This document shows, piece by piece, positions 1 through 6,453 of a stretch of DNA of 9,781 nucleotides. Each line of letters starts with the position of its first letter. Position 1 is the stretch's first letter. Source of the DNA: Chloroflexota bacterium (GTDB lineage: Bacteria > Chloroflexota > Dehalococcoidia > GIF9 > UBA5629). The notes below the pieces were generated by a model. It was not told the origin of the DNA. It saw nothing but the letters and a program-made list of their open reading frames with translations, and did no database searches. Location: the NCBI GenBank assembly GCA_020354105.1, contig CP070642.1:824625-834405 (forward strand). Direction: 5' to 3'. Made by a program: the position numbers and the translations under genes.

Positions 1-102
1 AACAACAAAGCCATGTCCAAAGTGGCTATCGAACTCGGTTCAAGAGGCACCCTGCAGACTATGACCATGTCGGCCATGTCGGTCGAGGACCTCACCAGTT
101 GA
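1..102 (+). CDS. C-terminal end of an unidentified protein
   Basis: An open frame enters from the left edge and ends in TGA at 100-102, giving 33 residues that finish in SAMSVEDLTS. Its stop overlaps the ATG of rdgB by one base (TGATG), the usual sign of translational coupling in an operon, which supports it as a real gene tail. I do not recognise the family from this fragment. It lacks the C-terminal pattern I would expect of ribonuclease PH, a common rdgB neighbour. Confidence 0.6.
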   Translation, partial: NNKAMSKVAIELGSRGTLQTMTMSAMSVEDLTS

Positions 103-728
103 TGGCCAGGGATTCGCTGGAGTTATCCTTGTATCCCGAGCTCCTCCTCGGAACCAACAATCAGGCTAAAATACGGGAATATCGGAGCCTGCTTACCGAC
201 CTTGACCAAAAACTGGTAACACTGACCGAACAGGGCATCTCGGTTGAGGTTGATGAGGCGGGAGATAGCCTAGAAGAAAATGCCCGTTTAAAAGCAGCCA
301 TCATCGCGGAAAAGAGCCAAATGCTCACTCTGGCCGATGATTCTGGACTGGAAGTGGACGCCTTGGGTGGAGAGCCGGGAAGGCTTTCCGCCCGTTATGC
401 CGGCGAAAACGCTAGCGATGCTGAGCGCATTGCCTACTTATTAAAAAGAATGAATGGTGTGCCCCGGGAGAAGAGGGCAGCCCGTTTCCGTTGCGTGATT
501 GCCCTGGCGACGCCCGCGGGGAAGGTGAAGGTGTGCTCCGGCGAATGTCCCGGATTCATCACCTTGGAACCGCGTGGTGAATATGGATTCGGCTACGACC
601 CGATTTTCTATCTGCCGGAACTGGGCAAAACCGTGGCTGAGCTGCCCCTGGAACAGAAAAATAGAATCAGCCACCGCGGACAGGCTGCCAGAAAGGCAGT
701 AAAGGCTCTGAAAAGCGGGGAACTTTAA
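102..728 (+). CDS. rdgB: XTP/dITP diphosphatase (non-canonical purine NTP pyrophosphatase, HAM1/RdgB family)
   Basis: Cytosolic house-cleaning enzyme that hydrolyses dITP, XTP and related deaminated purine nucleotides to the monophosphate plus pyrophosphate, keeping them out of DNA and RNA. The 208-residue product carries the family motifs in order: N-terminal TNNxxK (18-23) for nucleotide binding, LADDSGLEV (77-85) with the catalytic acidic pair, SARYAGE (96-102), GFGYDPIF (162-169) and SHRGQA (190-195). Length is close to the usual 195-205 residues with a slightly long N-terminus. I chose ATG at 102 because it overlaps the upstream TGA and lies 12 bases after a GAGGA at 85-89; an in-frame TTG at 99 is possible. 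moaA starts 35 bases after its stop, so the genes are probably cotranscribed. All motifs are intact. Confidence 0.96.
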   Translation: MARDSLELSLYPELLLGTNNQAKIREYRSLLTDLDQKLVTLTEQGISVEVDEAGDSLEENARLKAAIIAEKSQMLTLADDSGLEVDALGGEPGRLSARYAGENASDAERIAYLLKRMNGVPREKRAARFRCVIALATPAGKVKVCSGECPGFITLEPRGEYGFGYDPIFYLPELGKTVAELPLEQKNRISHRGQAARKAVKALKSGEL

Positions 729-763
729 TTGAAGGTTTTACGGATACAGGAGAATGAAATCAT

Positions 764-1741
764 ATGACCGGGCTTTCTGACTCCTTTCAGCGCCCCATAG
801 ACTATCTGCGTATCTCGGTCACCGACCGGTGCAACTTGCGCTGTGTCTACTGCATGCCTGCCGAAGGGATTAACCTGCTCCGTCACGAAGATATCCTGAG
901 TTATGAGGAAATCTATCAAGTTGCCGCGGCCGCCGCCGAGCTGGGCATTAAAAAGGTCAGGATTACCGGTGGCGAACCGCTGGTGCGCATCGGCCTTTCC
1001 CGTCTGGTCCAGATGCTGGCAAAGATAGATACTATTGATGATATTGCCCTCACCACCAACGGCACCCTGCTGGCTAAGTATGCAGAGGAACTGAAAACCG
1101 CCGGACTGCGACGGGTTAACATTAGCCTGGATACGTTTGAAGCGGATAAATTCAAACAAATCACCCGTGGCGGCAACCTTGATGACGTGCTGGCGGGTAT
1201 AGAGGCGGCGAGTGCCGCCGGACTCAATCCAATCAAAATCAACGTGGTGGCGATGGCCGGGATAAATGATGATGAATTGCTGGACTTTGCCCGCAAAACG
1301 GTAGAAAATAGCTGGCATGTCCGCTTCATCGAGCACATGCCCTTCAACCGGGAAATGGCTGCCTCGTCTTTTGTTTCCATAAACGAGCTACGGGAGCGCC
1401 TGGCGGTGCTCGGTGAGCTGGAGCCTTGCACGTTCAAGGGCAACGGTCCGGCCAAATATTACCGCTTGCCTCAGGCAAATGGCACCATTGGCTTCATCAC
1501 TCCTATCAGCGACCATTTCTGCTTTCATTGTAACCGCCTCCGCCTTACCGCCGATGGCAAACTCCGACCCTGCCTGCTAAGCGAACGGGAAACTGACCTG
1601 CGCCAGCCGCTGCGCAATGGGATATCGGCCGAGGAACTTAAAAAACTGATTAAAAAGGCGGTAGACAGCAAGCCGCGGCAGCACAAACTTGCCCGGGGCT
1701 GTGTTCCTCAGGACCGCCCCTTCTCCCAGGTGGGAGGATAA
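764..1741 (+). CDS. moaA: GTP 3',8-cyclase MoaA (radical SAM, molybdenum cofactor biosynthesis)
   Basis: Radical SAM enzyme that converts GTP to 3',8-cyclo-7,8-dihydro-GTP, the first step of molybdopterin synthesis; MoaC completes the step. The N-terminal CxxxCxxC motif (C23, C27, C30, in TDRCNLRCVYCM) binds the SAM [4Fe-4S] cluster. ITGGEPL (67-73) is the radical SAM glycine motif. The C-terminal CxxC-x13-C (C253, C256, C270, in HFCFHCNRLRLT) binds the second cluster that holds GTP. The protein ends in SQVGG, keeping the terminal Gly-Gly pair needed for catalysis. At 325 residues it matches the family. ATG at 764 follows AGGAGA (748-753) by 10 bases. Its last codons contain the GGGAGG ribosome binding site of moaC, which starts two bases after the moaA stop, so the two are coupled. 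Confidence 0.97.
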   Translation: MTGLSDSFQRPIDYLRISVTDRCNLRCVYCMPAEGINLLRHEDILSYEEIYQVAAAAAELGIKKVRITGGEPLVRIGLSRLVQMLAKIDTIDDIALTTNGTLLAKYAEELKTAGLRRVNISLDTFEADKFKQITRGGNLDDVLAGIEAASAAGLNPIKINVVAMAGINDDELLDFARKTVENSWHVRFIEHMPFNREMAASSFVSINELRERLAVLGELEPCTFKGNGPAKYYRLPQANGTIGFITPISDHFCFHCNRLRLTADGKLRPCLLSERETDLRQPLRNGISAEELKKLIKKAVDSKPRQHKLARGCVPQDRPFSQVGG

Positions 1742-1743
1742 TT

Positions 1744-2229
1744 ATGAAAAAACTGACTCATATAGACGAATCTGGCCGCCCCAGGATGGTGGACATTACC
1801 GGAAAGCCGGACACTCACCGTCAGGCGATGGCCAAGGGTCTAGTGAGAATGCAGCCAGCCACCCTTGAACTAATAAAAAAGAGTCGGATGGCCAAAGGAG
1901 ACGTGCTTTCCGTAGCCCAACTCGCCGGGATAATGGCGGCCAAACGGACCCCGGACCTGATTCCGCTCTGCCACCCCATCCTCATCGGCGATGTCAGGAT
2001 TGAGTTCAGCATTGATGAGAAGGAAAGCACAGTAGCCATCACCACCACCGCTGAGAGCACTGGCAAGACCGGAGTTGAGATGGAAGCGATGGTCGCCACC
2101 GCTGTCGCCGCCCTCACCATCTATGATATGTGCAAGGCAGTTGACTGGGGCATGAGGATTGAAAGCGTTCGCCTGGTTAAAAAAAGTGGTGGCAAAAGCG
2201 GCACCATAACCCTTGAAGATAAGAAATAA
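1744..2229 (+). CDS. moaC: Cyclic pyranopterin monophosphate synthase MoaC
   Basis: Converts the MoaA product 3',8-cyclo-7,8-dihydro-GTP to cyclic pyranopterin monophosphate, the first isolable intermediate of the molybdenum cofactor pathway; family members are hexamers in the cytosol. The 161-residue product lines up with E. coli MoaC residue for residue at the active site: R26, K51, H77 in LCHP (75-78), E112 and E114 in GVEMEA, D128 and K131 in YDMCKAVD, and K147. The start is ATG at 1744, six bases after GGGAGG (1732-1737) located inside the end of moaA. With moaA it forms a minimal pair for the first pathway step; the later genes (moaD, moaE, mogA, moeA) are not in this window. Nothing is truncated. 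Confidence 0.97.
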   Translation: MKKLTHIDESGRPRMVDITGKPDTHRQAMAKGLVRMQPATLELIKKSRMAKGDVLSVAQLAGIMAAKRTPDLIPLCHPILIGDVRIEFSIDEKESTVAITTTAESTGKTGVEMEAMVATAVAALTIYDMCKAVDWGMRIESVRLVKKSGGKSGTITLEDKK

Positions 2230-2241
2230 TTATTATATACT
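2213..2241 (+). promoter_or_regulatory. Predicted sigma-70-type promoter for dnaN
   Basis: TTGAAG at 2213-2218 and TATACT at 2236-2241 are separated by exactly 17 bases (4/6 and 5/6 matches to consensus). The -35 box lies in the last codons of moaC and the -10 box in the 45-base gap before dnaN. This would let dnaN be expressed independently of the moa genes, as expected for an essential replication gene. Assigned by eye only. Confidence 0.5.
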
Positions 2242-2274
2242 ATTGCACCACAGCATTGATTGGGGGTAATAATC

Positions 2275-3408
2275 ATGAAGCTATCGTGTTTGCAGGAGAA
2301 CCTGAATCGTGGTCTCAACATCGTCGGGAGAGCGGTTGCCGCCCGAACCACATTGCCCATCACCAATAACATTCTTATCGCCACCGACCAGTCCCGCCTC
2401 AAGCTTGCCGCTACCAATCTGGAAATGGCTATCACCTGCTGGCTCGGTGCCAAGATAGAAGAGGAGGGCGCCATAACCGTTCCCGCCCGGTTGCTCACCG
2501 AGTTCATCAGTTCCCTACCCAATGATAAAATAAGTGTCAGCCTGTCGCCGCGCACCAAGACCCTGGAACTGAAATGCGCCCGTTTTGAGGCACGTATCAG
2601 CGGAGTGGATGCCAAGGACTTCCCGCCAATACCCAAGGTTGAAGAGGGCATAACCACCAAGGTAGAGGTTGAAGCCTTTCAGCAGGGCATCAATCAGGTA
2701 GTCTTTGCTGCCGCTACCGAAGAATCGCGCCCCGTGCTCACCGGTGTTGATGCCCAGTTCAAGGATGATTTATTGACCCTGGCGGCGGCTGATGGTTTCC
2801 GACTAGCTGTTTTCCGTATGCCGCTCGCAGCCCCGGTAGCAGAGTCCTCCGAGGTCATCATCCCCGCCCGCACCCTCGCCGAGTTGAACCGCCTTGTCGC
2901 CGAACAGGAGGAACCGGTGGAAATCGTGGTGAACCCCAGCAAAAGCCAGGCTTTGTTCCGCCTGAAAGATATTGAGCTGGTCTCACAGCTCGTACAGGGG
3001 ACGTTCCCCAATTACACCCAGCTTATCCCGCAGAGCTACAATACTCGCCTGATAGTCAGCGTTGACGAATTTTTAAGAGCCACCAAGACGGCTTCCATCT
3101 TTGCCCGCGATGGCAGCGGTATTGTCCGTCTGGTTGCCACGCTGGGCGCCGCCAAAAAAGCGGGTAAGCTTACCGTTTCCGCGCGCTCTGAAGAAATCGG
3201 CGATGACGTTGGCGAGATTGACGCCACAGTTGAAGGCGAGGAATCCAAGATTGCCTTCAACGGCAAATATCTCACCGAGGTTCTCAGCGTCCTCCACGAG
3301 ACTCTGGTAGCCCTGGAAACAACCAACCCCTCCAGCCCCGGCGTCATACGCCCGGTGGGCTCGGACAACTATCTCCACGTCGTCATGCCAATGTTTGTTC
3401 AGTGGTAG
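2275..3408 (+). CDS. dnaN: DNA polymerase III subunit beta (sliding clamp)
   Basis: Ring-shaped dimeric clamp that encircles DNA and tethers polymerase III and repair proteins. The 377-residue product fits the three-domain beta clamp fold: MKLSCLQENL with RTTLPITNNILI at the N-terminus, a middle domain with EESRPVLTGV (around residues 145-155) and AAADGFRLAV, and a C-terminal domain ending in HVVMPMFVQW, equivalent to the usual MPMRL-type tail. ATG at 2275 follows GGGGG (2262-2266) by eight bases; an in-frame TTG at 2260 would add five residues but has no family support. The gene is not beside dnaA or recF here. Its final 26 bases overlap an antisense recombinase remnant, and its last eight codons recur at 6137-6160, so the present 3' end may have been supplied by an integrated element. 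The reading frame is intact. Confidence 0.96.
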   Translation: MKLSCLQENLNRGLNIVGRAVAARTTLPITNNILIATDQSRLKLAATNLEMAITCWLGAKIEEEGAITVPARLLTEFISSLPNDKISVSLSPRTKTLELKCARFEARISGVDAKDFPPIPKVEEGITTKVEVEAFQQGINQVVFAAATEESRPVLTGVDAQFKDDLLTLAAADGFRLAVFRMPLAAPVAESSEVIIPARTLAELNRLVAEQEEPVEIVVNPSKSQALFRLKDIELVSQLVQGTFPNYTQLIPQSYNTRLIVSVDEFLRATKTASIFARDGSGIVRLVATLGAAKKAGKLTVSARSEEIGDDVGEIDATVEGEESKIAFNGKYLTEVLSVLHETLVALETTNPSSPGVIRPVGSDNYLHVVMPMFVQW

Positions 3409-4036
3409 GTAAAGCTAACGATAGTAGACCGTGTATCTCCACGTTATCAGTGCTGGCATGAACTTTAATGTCCAGTGCATCCAAGGCCAGCTTTTTCATA
3501 TCGTCTGAGCATTTCTCAATATTCTTCAGCATGGCATTATAAATTTCATCTAGCTTTATTTTAGCGTTTTCAAGGTTTGTAATATTTGCTTTCATGTCTT
3601 CCAGTTGCTTGAGCCTAGTTTCGGCCTCGCTACGTAGTAGTTTTAGGTTATTCAGCCGATCTAGTATTTCATCTTTATCAAATTCTCCTAATTCCATAGC
3701 TTCCAACAGATTAACACGCCGCTTGTCATATTCCTTCAGATTCATTTCCAACGCTCTGATATCATCTTCCAGCAACGCTTTACCAGTTGATCCGTCGGCT
3801 TCCATTCGCTGTTTTGTAATTTCTGCTATTACAATTTGTGGATCGCACAAGACTTCTTTCACATTTACCCAGACGGTTTCCTCTAAGTCATCTGCACGAA
3901 GTAGTCTGGCATGGCATATTTGTTCCGTATTTTCTATGGATCTCGCCAAGAGATATTCGCCATATAATAAAAGCGAGGTCGAGAAGAGACTAAGGAAACT
4001 CTCTTGACTTAATAGCATCGACAGTATGTCAAACAA
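3383..4036 (-). pseudogene. Large serine recombinase, C-terminal remnant
   Basis: A minus-strand frame of 217 codons whose residues from about 33 onward look like the C-terminal part of large serine site-specific recombinases. The end of the zinc ribbon with one remaining Cys is seen in ICHARLLRADDLEETVW (40-56). A DPQIV segment (65-69) follows, then a long charged coiled coil (about 75-175, rich in Leu, Glu and Lys), then the closing strand region KVHASTDNVEIHG. The catalytic serine domain and the recombinase domain, together some 300 residues, are absent. The first 30 or so residues (near 3945-4036) do not resemble the family, so the break lies near 3945. The stop overlaps the dnaN 3' end by 26 bases in antisense. 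Composition is visibly more AT-rich than dnaN. It cannot be catalytically active and I treat it as a relic of an integrated element. Confidence 0.8.
3385..3408 (+). repeat. dnaN tail repeat, left copy (att-like)
   Basis: The last eight codons of dnaN (MPMFVQW plus TAG). A second copy lies at 6137-6160 in the same orientation with 21 of 24 bases identical; all three differences are third-position synonymous changes. It also falls inside the 3' end of the antisense recombinase remnant, where an attachment site of such an element would be expected. Confidence 0.75.
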
Positions 4037-4052
4037 AGTACAAAACCCGTGT

Positions 4053-4072
4053 TTCAGTTGGAGTTCGACTCT
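4053..4072 (+). repeat. 20-bp direct repeat left of recN (T-arm-like)
   Basis: Matches 6031-6050 at 19 of 20 bases in the same orientation. The copy sits in a 9-bp hairpin (4055-4063 with 4071-4079, one G-T pair) whose 7-base loop TTCGACT fits the tRNA T-loop consensus TTCRANY. No CCA end follows here. It lies between the recombinase remnant and the recN promoter. Confidence 0.75.
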
Positions 4073-4114
4073 CTAACTGGGGAAAATATTAGGGAAAGGA
4101 ATGAACATATAGAT

Positions 4115-4142
4115 TTCAGAAGCGGAGCGAAAAAGGTATAAT
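4115..4142 (+). promoter_or_regulatory. Predicted promoter of recN
   Basis: A perfect TATAAT at 4137-4142 lies 36 bases before the recN start. The best -35 candidate is TTCAGA at 4115-4120 with a 16-base spacer, which is weak (4/6). The -10 box is the strong part of the call. Confidence 0.5.
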
Positions 4143-4156
4143 TTATCATTGATAAA
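4142..4156. promoter_or_regulatory. Perfect 15-bp dyad over the recN transcription start, possible operator
   Basis: TTTATCATTGATAAA is a perfect inverted repeat (6-bp arms, 3-bp centre) that begins on the last base of the -10 box and would cover the predicted transcription start. That is a typical place for a repressor site. It matches neither the E. coli LexA box (CTGT-N8-ACAG) nor the Gram-positive type (GAAC-N4-GTTC). The regulator is unknown. Confidence 0.4.
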
Positions 4157-4178
4157 CTGAAGTAACTGGGGGCTACCT

Positions 4179-5927
4179 TTGCTACTCGAATTGAAGGTCA
4201 AAGAATTCGGGATTATAGAGGAGATAGATTGGAATCCGTGCCCGGGGCTCAATGTAATCACGGGAGAAACCGGAGCGGGTAAATCCCTAGTTATCGATGC
4301 TATAGAAGCCCTTCTGGCCAGCAGAATGGGAGAAGACGTTATTCGTCACGGCGCTGATAAAGCACAAGTTGAGGGAGTCTTTGCTTTACCTGAGGATAAT
4401 AGTATTCCCCAGTTGAAAGAGATTCTGGAGCAAAGTGGTCTCGAACTTGACGATGGCGTCCTCGTTCTCAGCTGCTTACTGCAACGCAATGGGCGCAGTG
4501 TCTACCGTATAAACCGTAACCCGGTAACTCGTGGTATTCTCGGCCAGCTCGGGGTCTTGATGGTGGATATCCATGGGCAGAGCGATCACCTCTCTCTTTT
4601 GAACAGGGACTATCAACTGATGTTTCTGGACGCTTATGCTCATGTCTCACAACTCCGGGAACAGTTCAGCACCATGGCAACAGAGCTGAACAAAGCAGAA
4701 GAAGAATTAGGGAAGCTCGATGCACAGGAAAAAGAGCTGGCCCGCCAGGAGGAATTCCTGAAGTTTCAGGTGGAAGAGATAGCTAAGGCCGATTTAAAAG
4801 ATGGCGAGGAAGAAGAACTGGTCAGGGAACAGACCATTTTGTCTTCCAGTGAGAAACTTAAAGAGTCCTGTTACGAGGCCTATCGTGCCATATATAGCGA
4901 AGAGAGTCCCGTGACAGCCGCATCGGCGCTAGAGCGACTCAATGATGCGGTGGTAGCCATGAAGAAGCTGGCCGAAATAGACGACAGCATGGGCGAACAG
5001 GTGAAGTGTCTGGAGCAAATGGTAAGCGGACTACAAGACCTGGCCCGTGATTTGCGCAGCTATGGGGACCGATTGGAATACGACCCGGCAAGGATGGAAA
5101 ATATTCAGTTGCGTCTGGACTTAATCAGGAACCTAAAGCGTAAATACGGGCGGAATGTACCCGAGATTCTGGAATATGCCGGTAGAGCACAGATGGAGTT
5201 GGAACAGATATCTCATTCCTCCGAAAGAAGGACAGAACTCAGTCGCAAAGTGGATTCTTTACGCGAAGACATGGCAAGACTGGCGGAAGAACTCTCAAAT
5301 AATCGCTCTGAAGCAGCGAAAAAACTGGAAAAGGATGTGGCCAGAGAACTCCATGACCTCAACATGTCTGGGGTCCAATTCAAAACTTCGGTGCGGCAGG
5401 AAGCCGACCAGAATGGCCTGGCATTCTTGGATGGACAGAGATTCGGATTTAACCGAAGTGGGATTGATACGGTTGAATTCATGGTTTCGACCAATCCCGG
5501 CGAACCTATCAGACCGCTTGCTAAAATAGCCTCTACAGGGGAAATGTCACGGTTCATGCTTGCGCTCAAGAGCGCATTTTCCGGGGCGGATAGTATTCCA
5601 GTATTGATATTCGACGAGGTAGACATCGGGGTCGGAGCACGAGGCGGAGAGATAATAGGCAAAAAGCTATGGGCACTGTCCCACGTTAAACAGGTTATTT
5701 GCGTTACTCATCTTGCCCAGATAGCAGCCTATGCCGATGCTCACTTCAAAATTACCAAAGTATTGTCCGGGAATCGGGCTTTAAGCAAAATGGAAAGACT
5801 GGAAGGCGACTACATGACCAGAGAGATTTCAATTATGCTAAGTGGGCCACAGCCTACTGATAAGGCATTTAGCAACGCTAAGGAATTGGTACAAAAAGCG
5901 AAAGAATGGAAAAGGAGTAGTGCTTAA
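4179..5927 (+). CDS. recN: DNA repair protein RecN (SMC-like ATPase)
   Basis: Cytosolic SMC-like ATPase that acts early in recombinational repair of double-strand breaks. The 582 residues show the split ATPase: Walker A GETGAGKS (29-36), the RecN-type HGQSDHLSL Q-loop region (132-140), a long coiled coil from about 155 to 375, the ABC signature ASTGEMSR (451-458), Walker B VLIFDEVD (475-482) and the H-loop Thr-His at 510-511 in VTHLAQIAAYAD. The signature departs from the common SGGELSR form. Length is slightly above the usual 550-570. The start is TTG at 4179, chosen because the product begins MLLELKVKEFGII as in the family and a GGGGG at 4168-4172 lies six bases upstream. It has its own promoter and is flanked on both sides by nested direct repeats, so it may have arrived with, or been trapped in, a mobile element. 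It appears intact. Confidence 0.96.
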   Translation: MLLELKVKEFGIIEEIDWNPCPGLNVITGETGAGKSLVIDAIEALLASRMGEDVIRHGADKAQVEGVFALPEDNSIPQLKEILEQSGLELDDGVLVLSCLLQRNGRSVYRINRNPVTRGILGQLGVLMVDIHGQSDHLSLLNRDYQLMFLDAYAHVSQLREQFSTMATELNKAEEELGKLDAQEKELARQEEFLKFQVEEIAKADLKDGEEEELVREQTILSSSEKLKESCYEAYRAIYSEESPVTAASALERLNDAVVAMKKLAEIDDSMGEQVKCLEQMVSGLQDLARDLRSYGDRLEYDPARMENIQLRLDLIRNLKRKYGRNVPEILEYAGRAQMELEQISHSSERRTELSRKVDSLREDMARLAEELSNNRSEAAKKLEKDVARELHDLNMSGVQFKTSVRQEADQNGLAFLDGQRFGFNRSGIDTVEFMVSTNPGEPIRPLAKIASTGEMSRFMLALKSAFSGADSIPVLIFDEVDIGVGARGGEIIGKKLWALSHVKQVICVTHLAQIAAYADAHFKITKVLSGNRALSKMERLEGDYMTREISIMLSGPQPTDKAFSNAKELVQKAKEWKRSSA

Positions 5928-6030
5928 TATTCCATTAGACAAGCATGTTAATATAGACTTTCAATCAGAGTGCCACCGATTCGAGGCCTGCACTATTCAG
6001 AATTGACAAATCAAGCCATCTAAGCATTGC

Positions 6031-6050
6031 TTCAGGTGGAGTTCGACTCT
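6031..6050 (+). repeat. 20-bp direct repeat right of recN (T-arm-like)
   Basis: Partner of 4053-4072, with 19 of 20 bases identical; the copies start 1978 bases apart and enclose recN and its promoter. It contains the T-loop-like TTCGACT and continues into a CCACCA end. Confidence 0.75.
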
Positions 6051-6065
6051 GCTCAGTCTCCACCA
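6035..6065 (+). other. tRNA/tmRNA 3'-end-like remnant
   Basis: The stretch holds TTCGACTCT followed by TCTCCACCA (6057-6065). This is the order seen at the 3' end of tmRNA (T-loop, T-stem, acceptor strand, then CTCCACCA). The spacing from loop to ACCA is one base longer than standard, the T-stem does not pair well, and I find no matching 5' acceptor half nearby, so it is not a functional RNA gene. It also forms a 7-bp perfect stem (6035-6041 with 6058-6064). It could be the trace of an element that targets such genes. Confidence 0.4.
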
Positions 6066-6136
6066 GAAACGCACTCAAGACCTCGATAAAGTGTAGCCTC
6101 TTGTCTCAGTATAGCTATACCTACAACGAAACAACG

Positions 6137-6160
6137 ATGCCAATGTTCGTGCAATGGTAG
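6137..6160 (+). repeat. dnaN tail repeat, right copy (orphan 3' end of dnaN)
   Basis: Encodes MPMFVQW and a TAG stop exactly like the end of dnaN, with three wobble-only differences. The frame upstream (…YNETT) is unlike the clamp, so only the tail is present. An intrinsic terminator follows 24 bases later. This is most simply the original end of dnaN, displaced by insertion of the 3409-6136 segment. Confidence 0.7.
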
Positions 6161-6184
6161 CGGGTAACAGTTGTATAAAGATTA

Positions 6185-6211
6185 GGGGGAGTTTCTATAC
6201 TCCCCCTTTTT
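6185..6211 (+). terminator. Rho-independent terminator
   Basis: GGGGGAGT (6185-6192) pairs perfectly with ACTCCCCC (6199-6206) around a 6-base loop, and T's at 6207-6211 follow. It now ends the recN transcript. Its place just after the orphan dnaN tail suggests it was originally the dnaN terminator. Confidence 0.9.
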
Positions 6212-6453
6212 ATTGCATCAAGCGCCCAATATTAGTTTAAAAAAGGTGCCCTATATCTCATGCCTGAAGGCTAGGTGTAAAGATACAAGGTAAAAAAGGA
6301 ACGGTTGATATCGGTTATCTGCTTGACCTGTCGAGCCAATAATCGGTGGGTTTTTAAACTTATTACATACTCCTAAAAAGGCGCAATTCTCTTGAGATAA
6401 TATTTACTCCCTAACCCATCATCGATAATTACCCCACTGGTTGCATGTTATAT
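6212..6453. other. Gene-free spacer between convergent units
   Basis: AT-rich spacer between the recN-side terminator and the 3' end of dctM. I see no convincing open frame, RNA gene or terminator for dctM on the minus strand. The displaced-tail region left of it (5928-6184) holds only the repeats and remnants listed separately. Confidence 0.5.

Noticed and set aside
725..1455. Long minus-strand open frames antisense to moaA
   Set aside because: They lie wholly opposite a complete, motif-bearing moaA and show no recognisable protein features; they are frame shadows of GC-rich coding sequence.
2260..2274. TTG at 2260 as the start of dnaN
   Set aside because: It would add five residues before the conserved MKLSCLQENL start and would overlap the GGGGG ribosome site.
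3594..4007. Ser-rich 137-codon plus-strand frame
   Set aside because: It is antisense to the recombinase coiled coil; the Ser/Leu-rich composition mirrors the Glu/Leu/Lys codons.
6003..6036. TTGACA at 6003 as a promoter
   Set aside because: No -10-like hexamer lies at 16-18 bases and there is no gene downstream on that strand.
5969..6065. A complete tRNA or tmRNA gene ending at CCACCA
   Set aside because: I could not find a 5' acceptor strand, D-arm or anticodon arm, or a tag-peptide frame, and the T-stem does not pair; only a 3'-end-like remnant can be supported.
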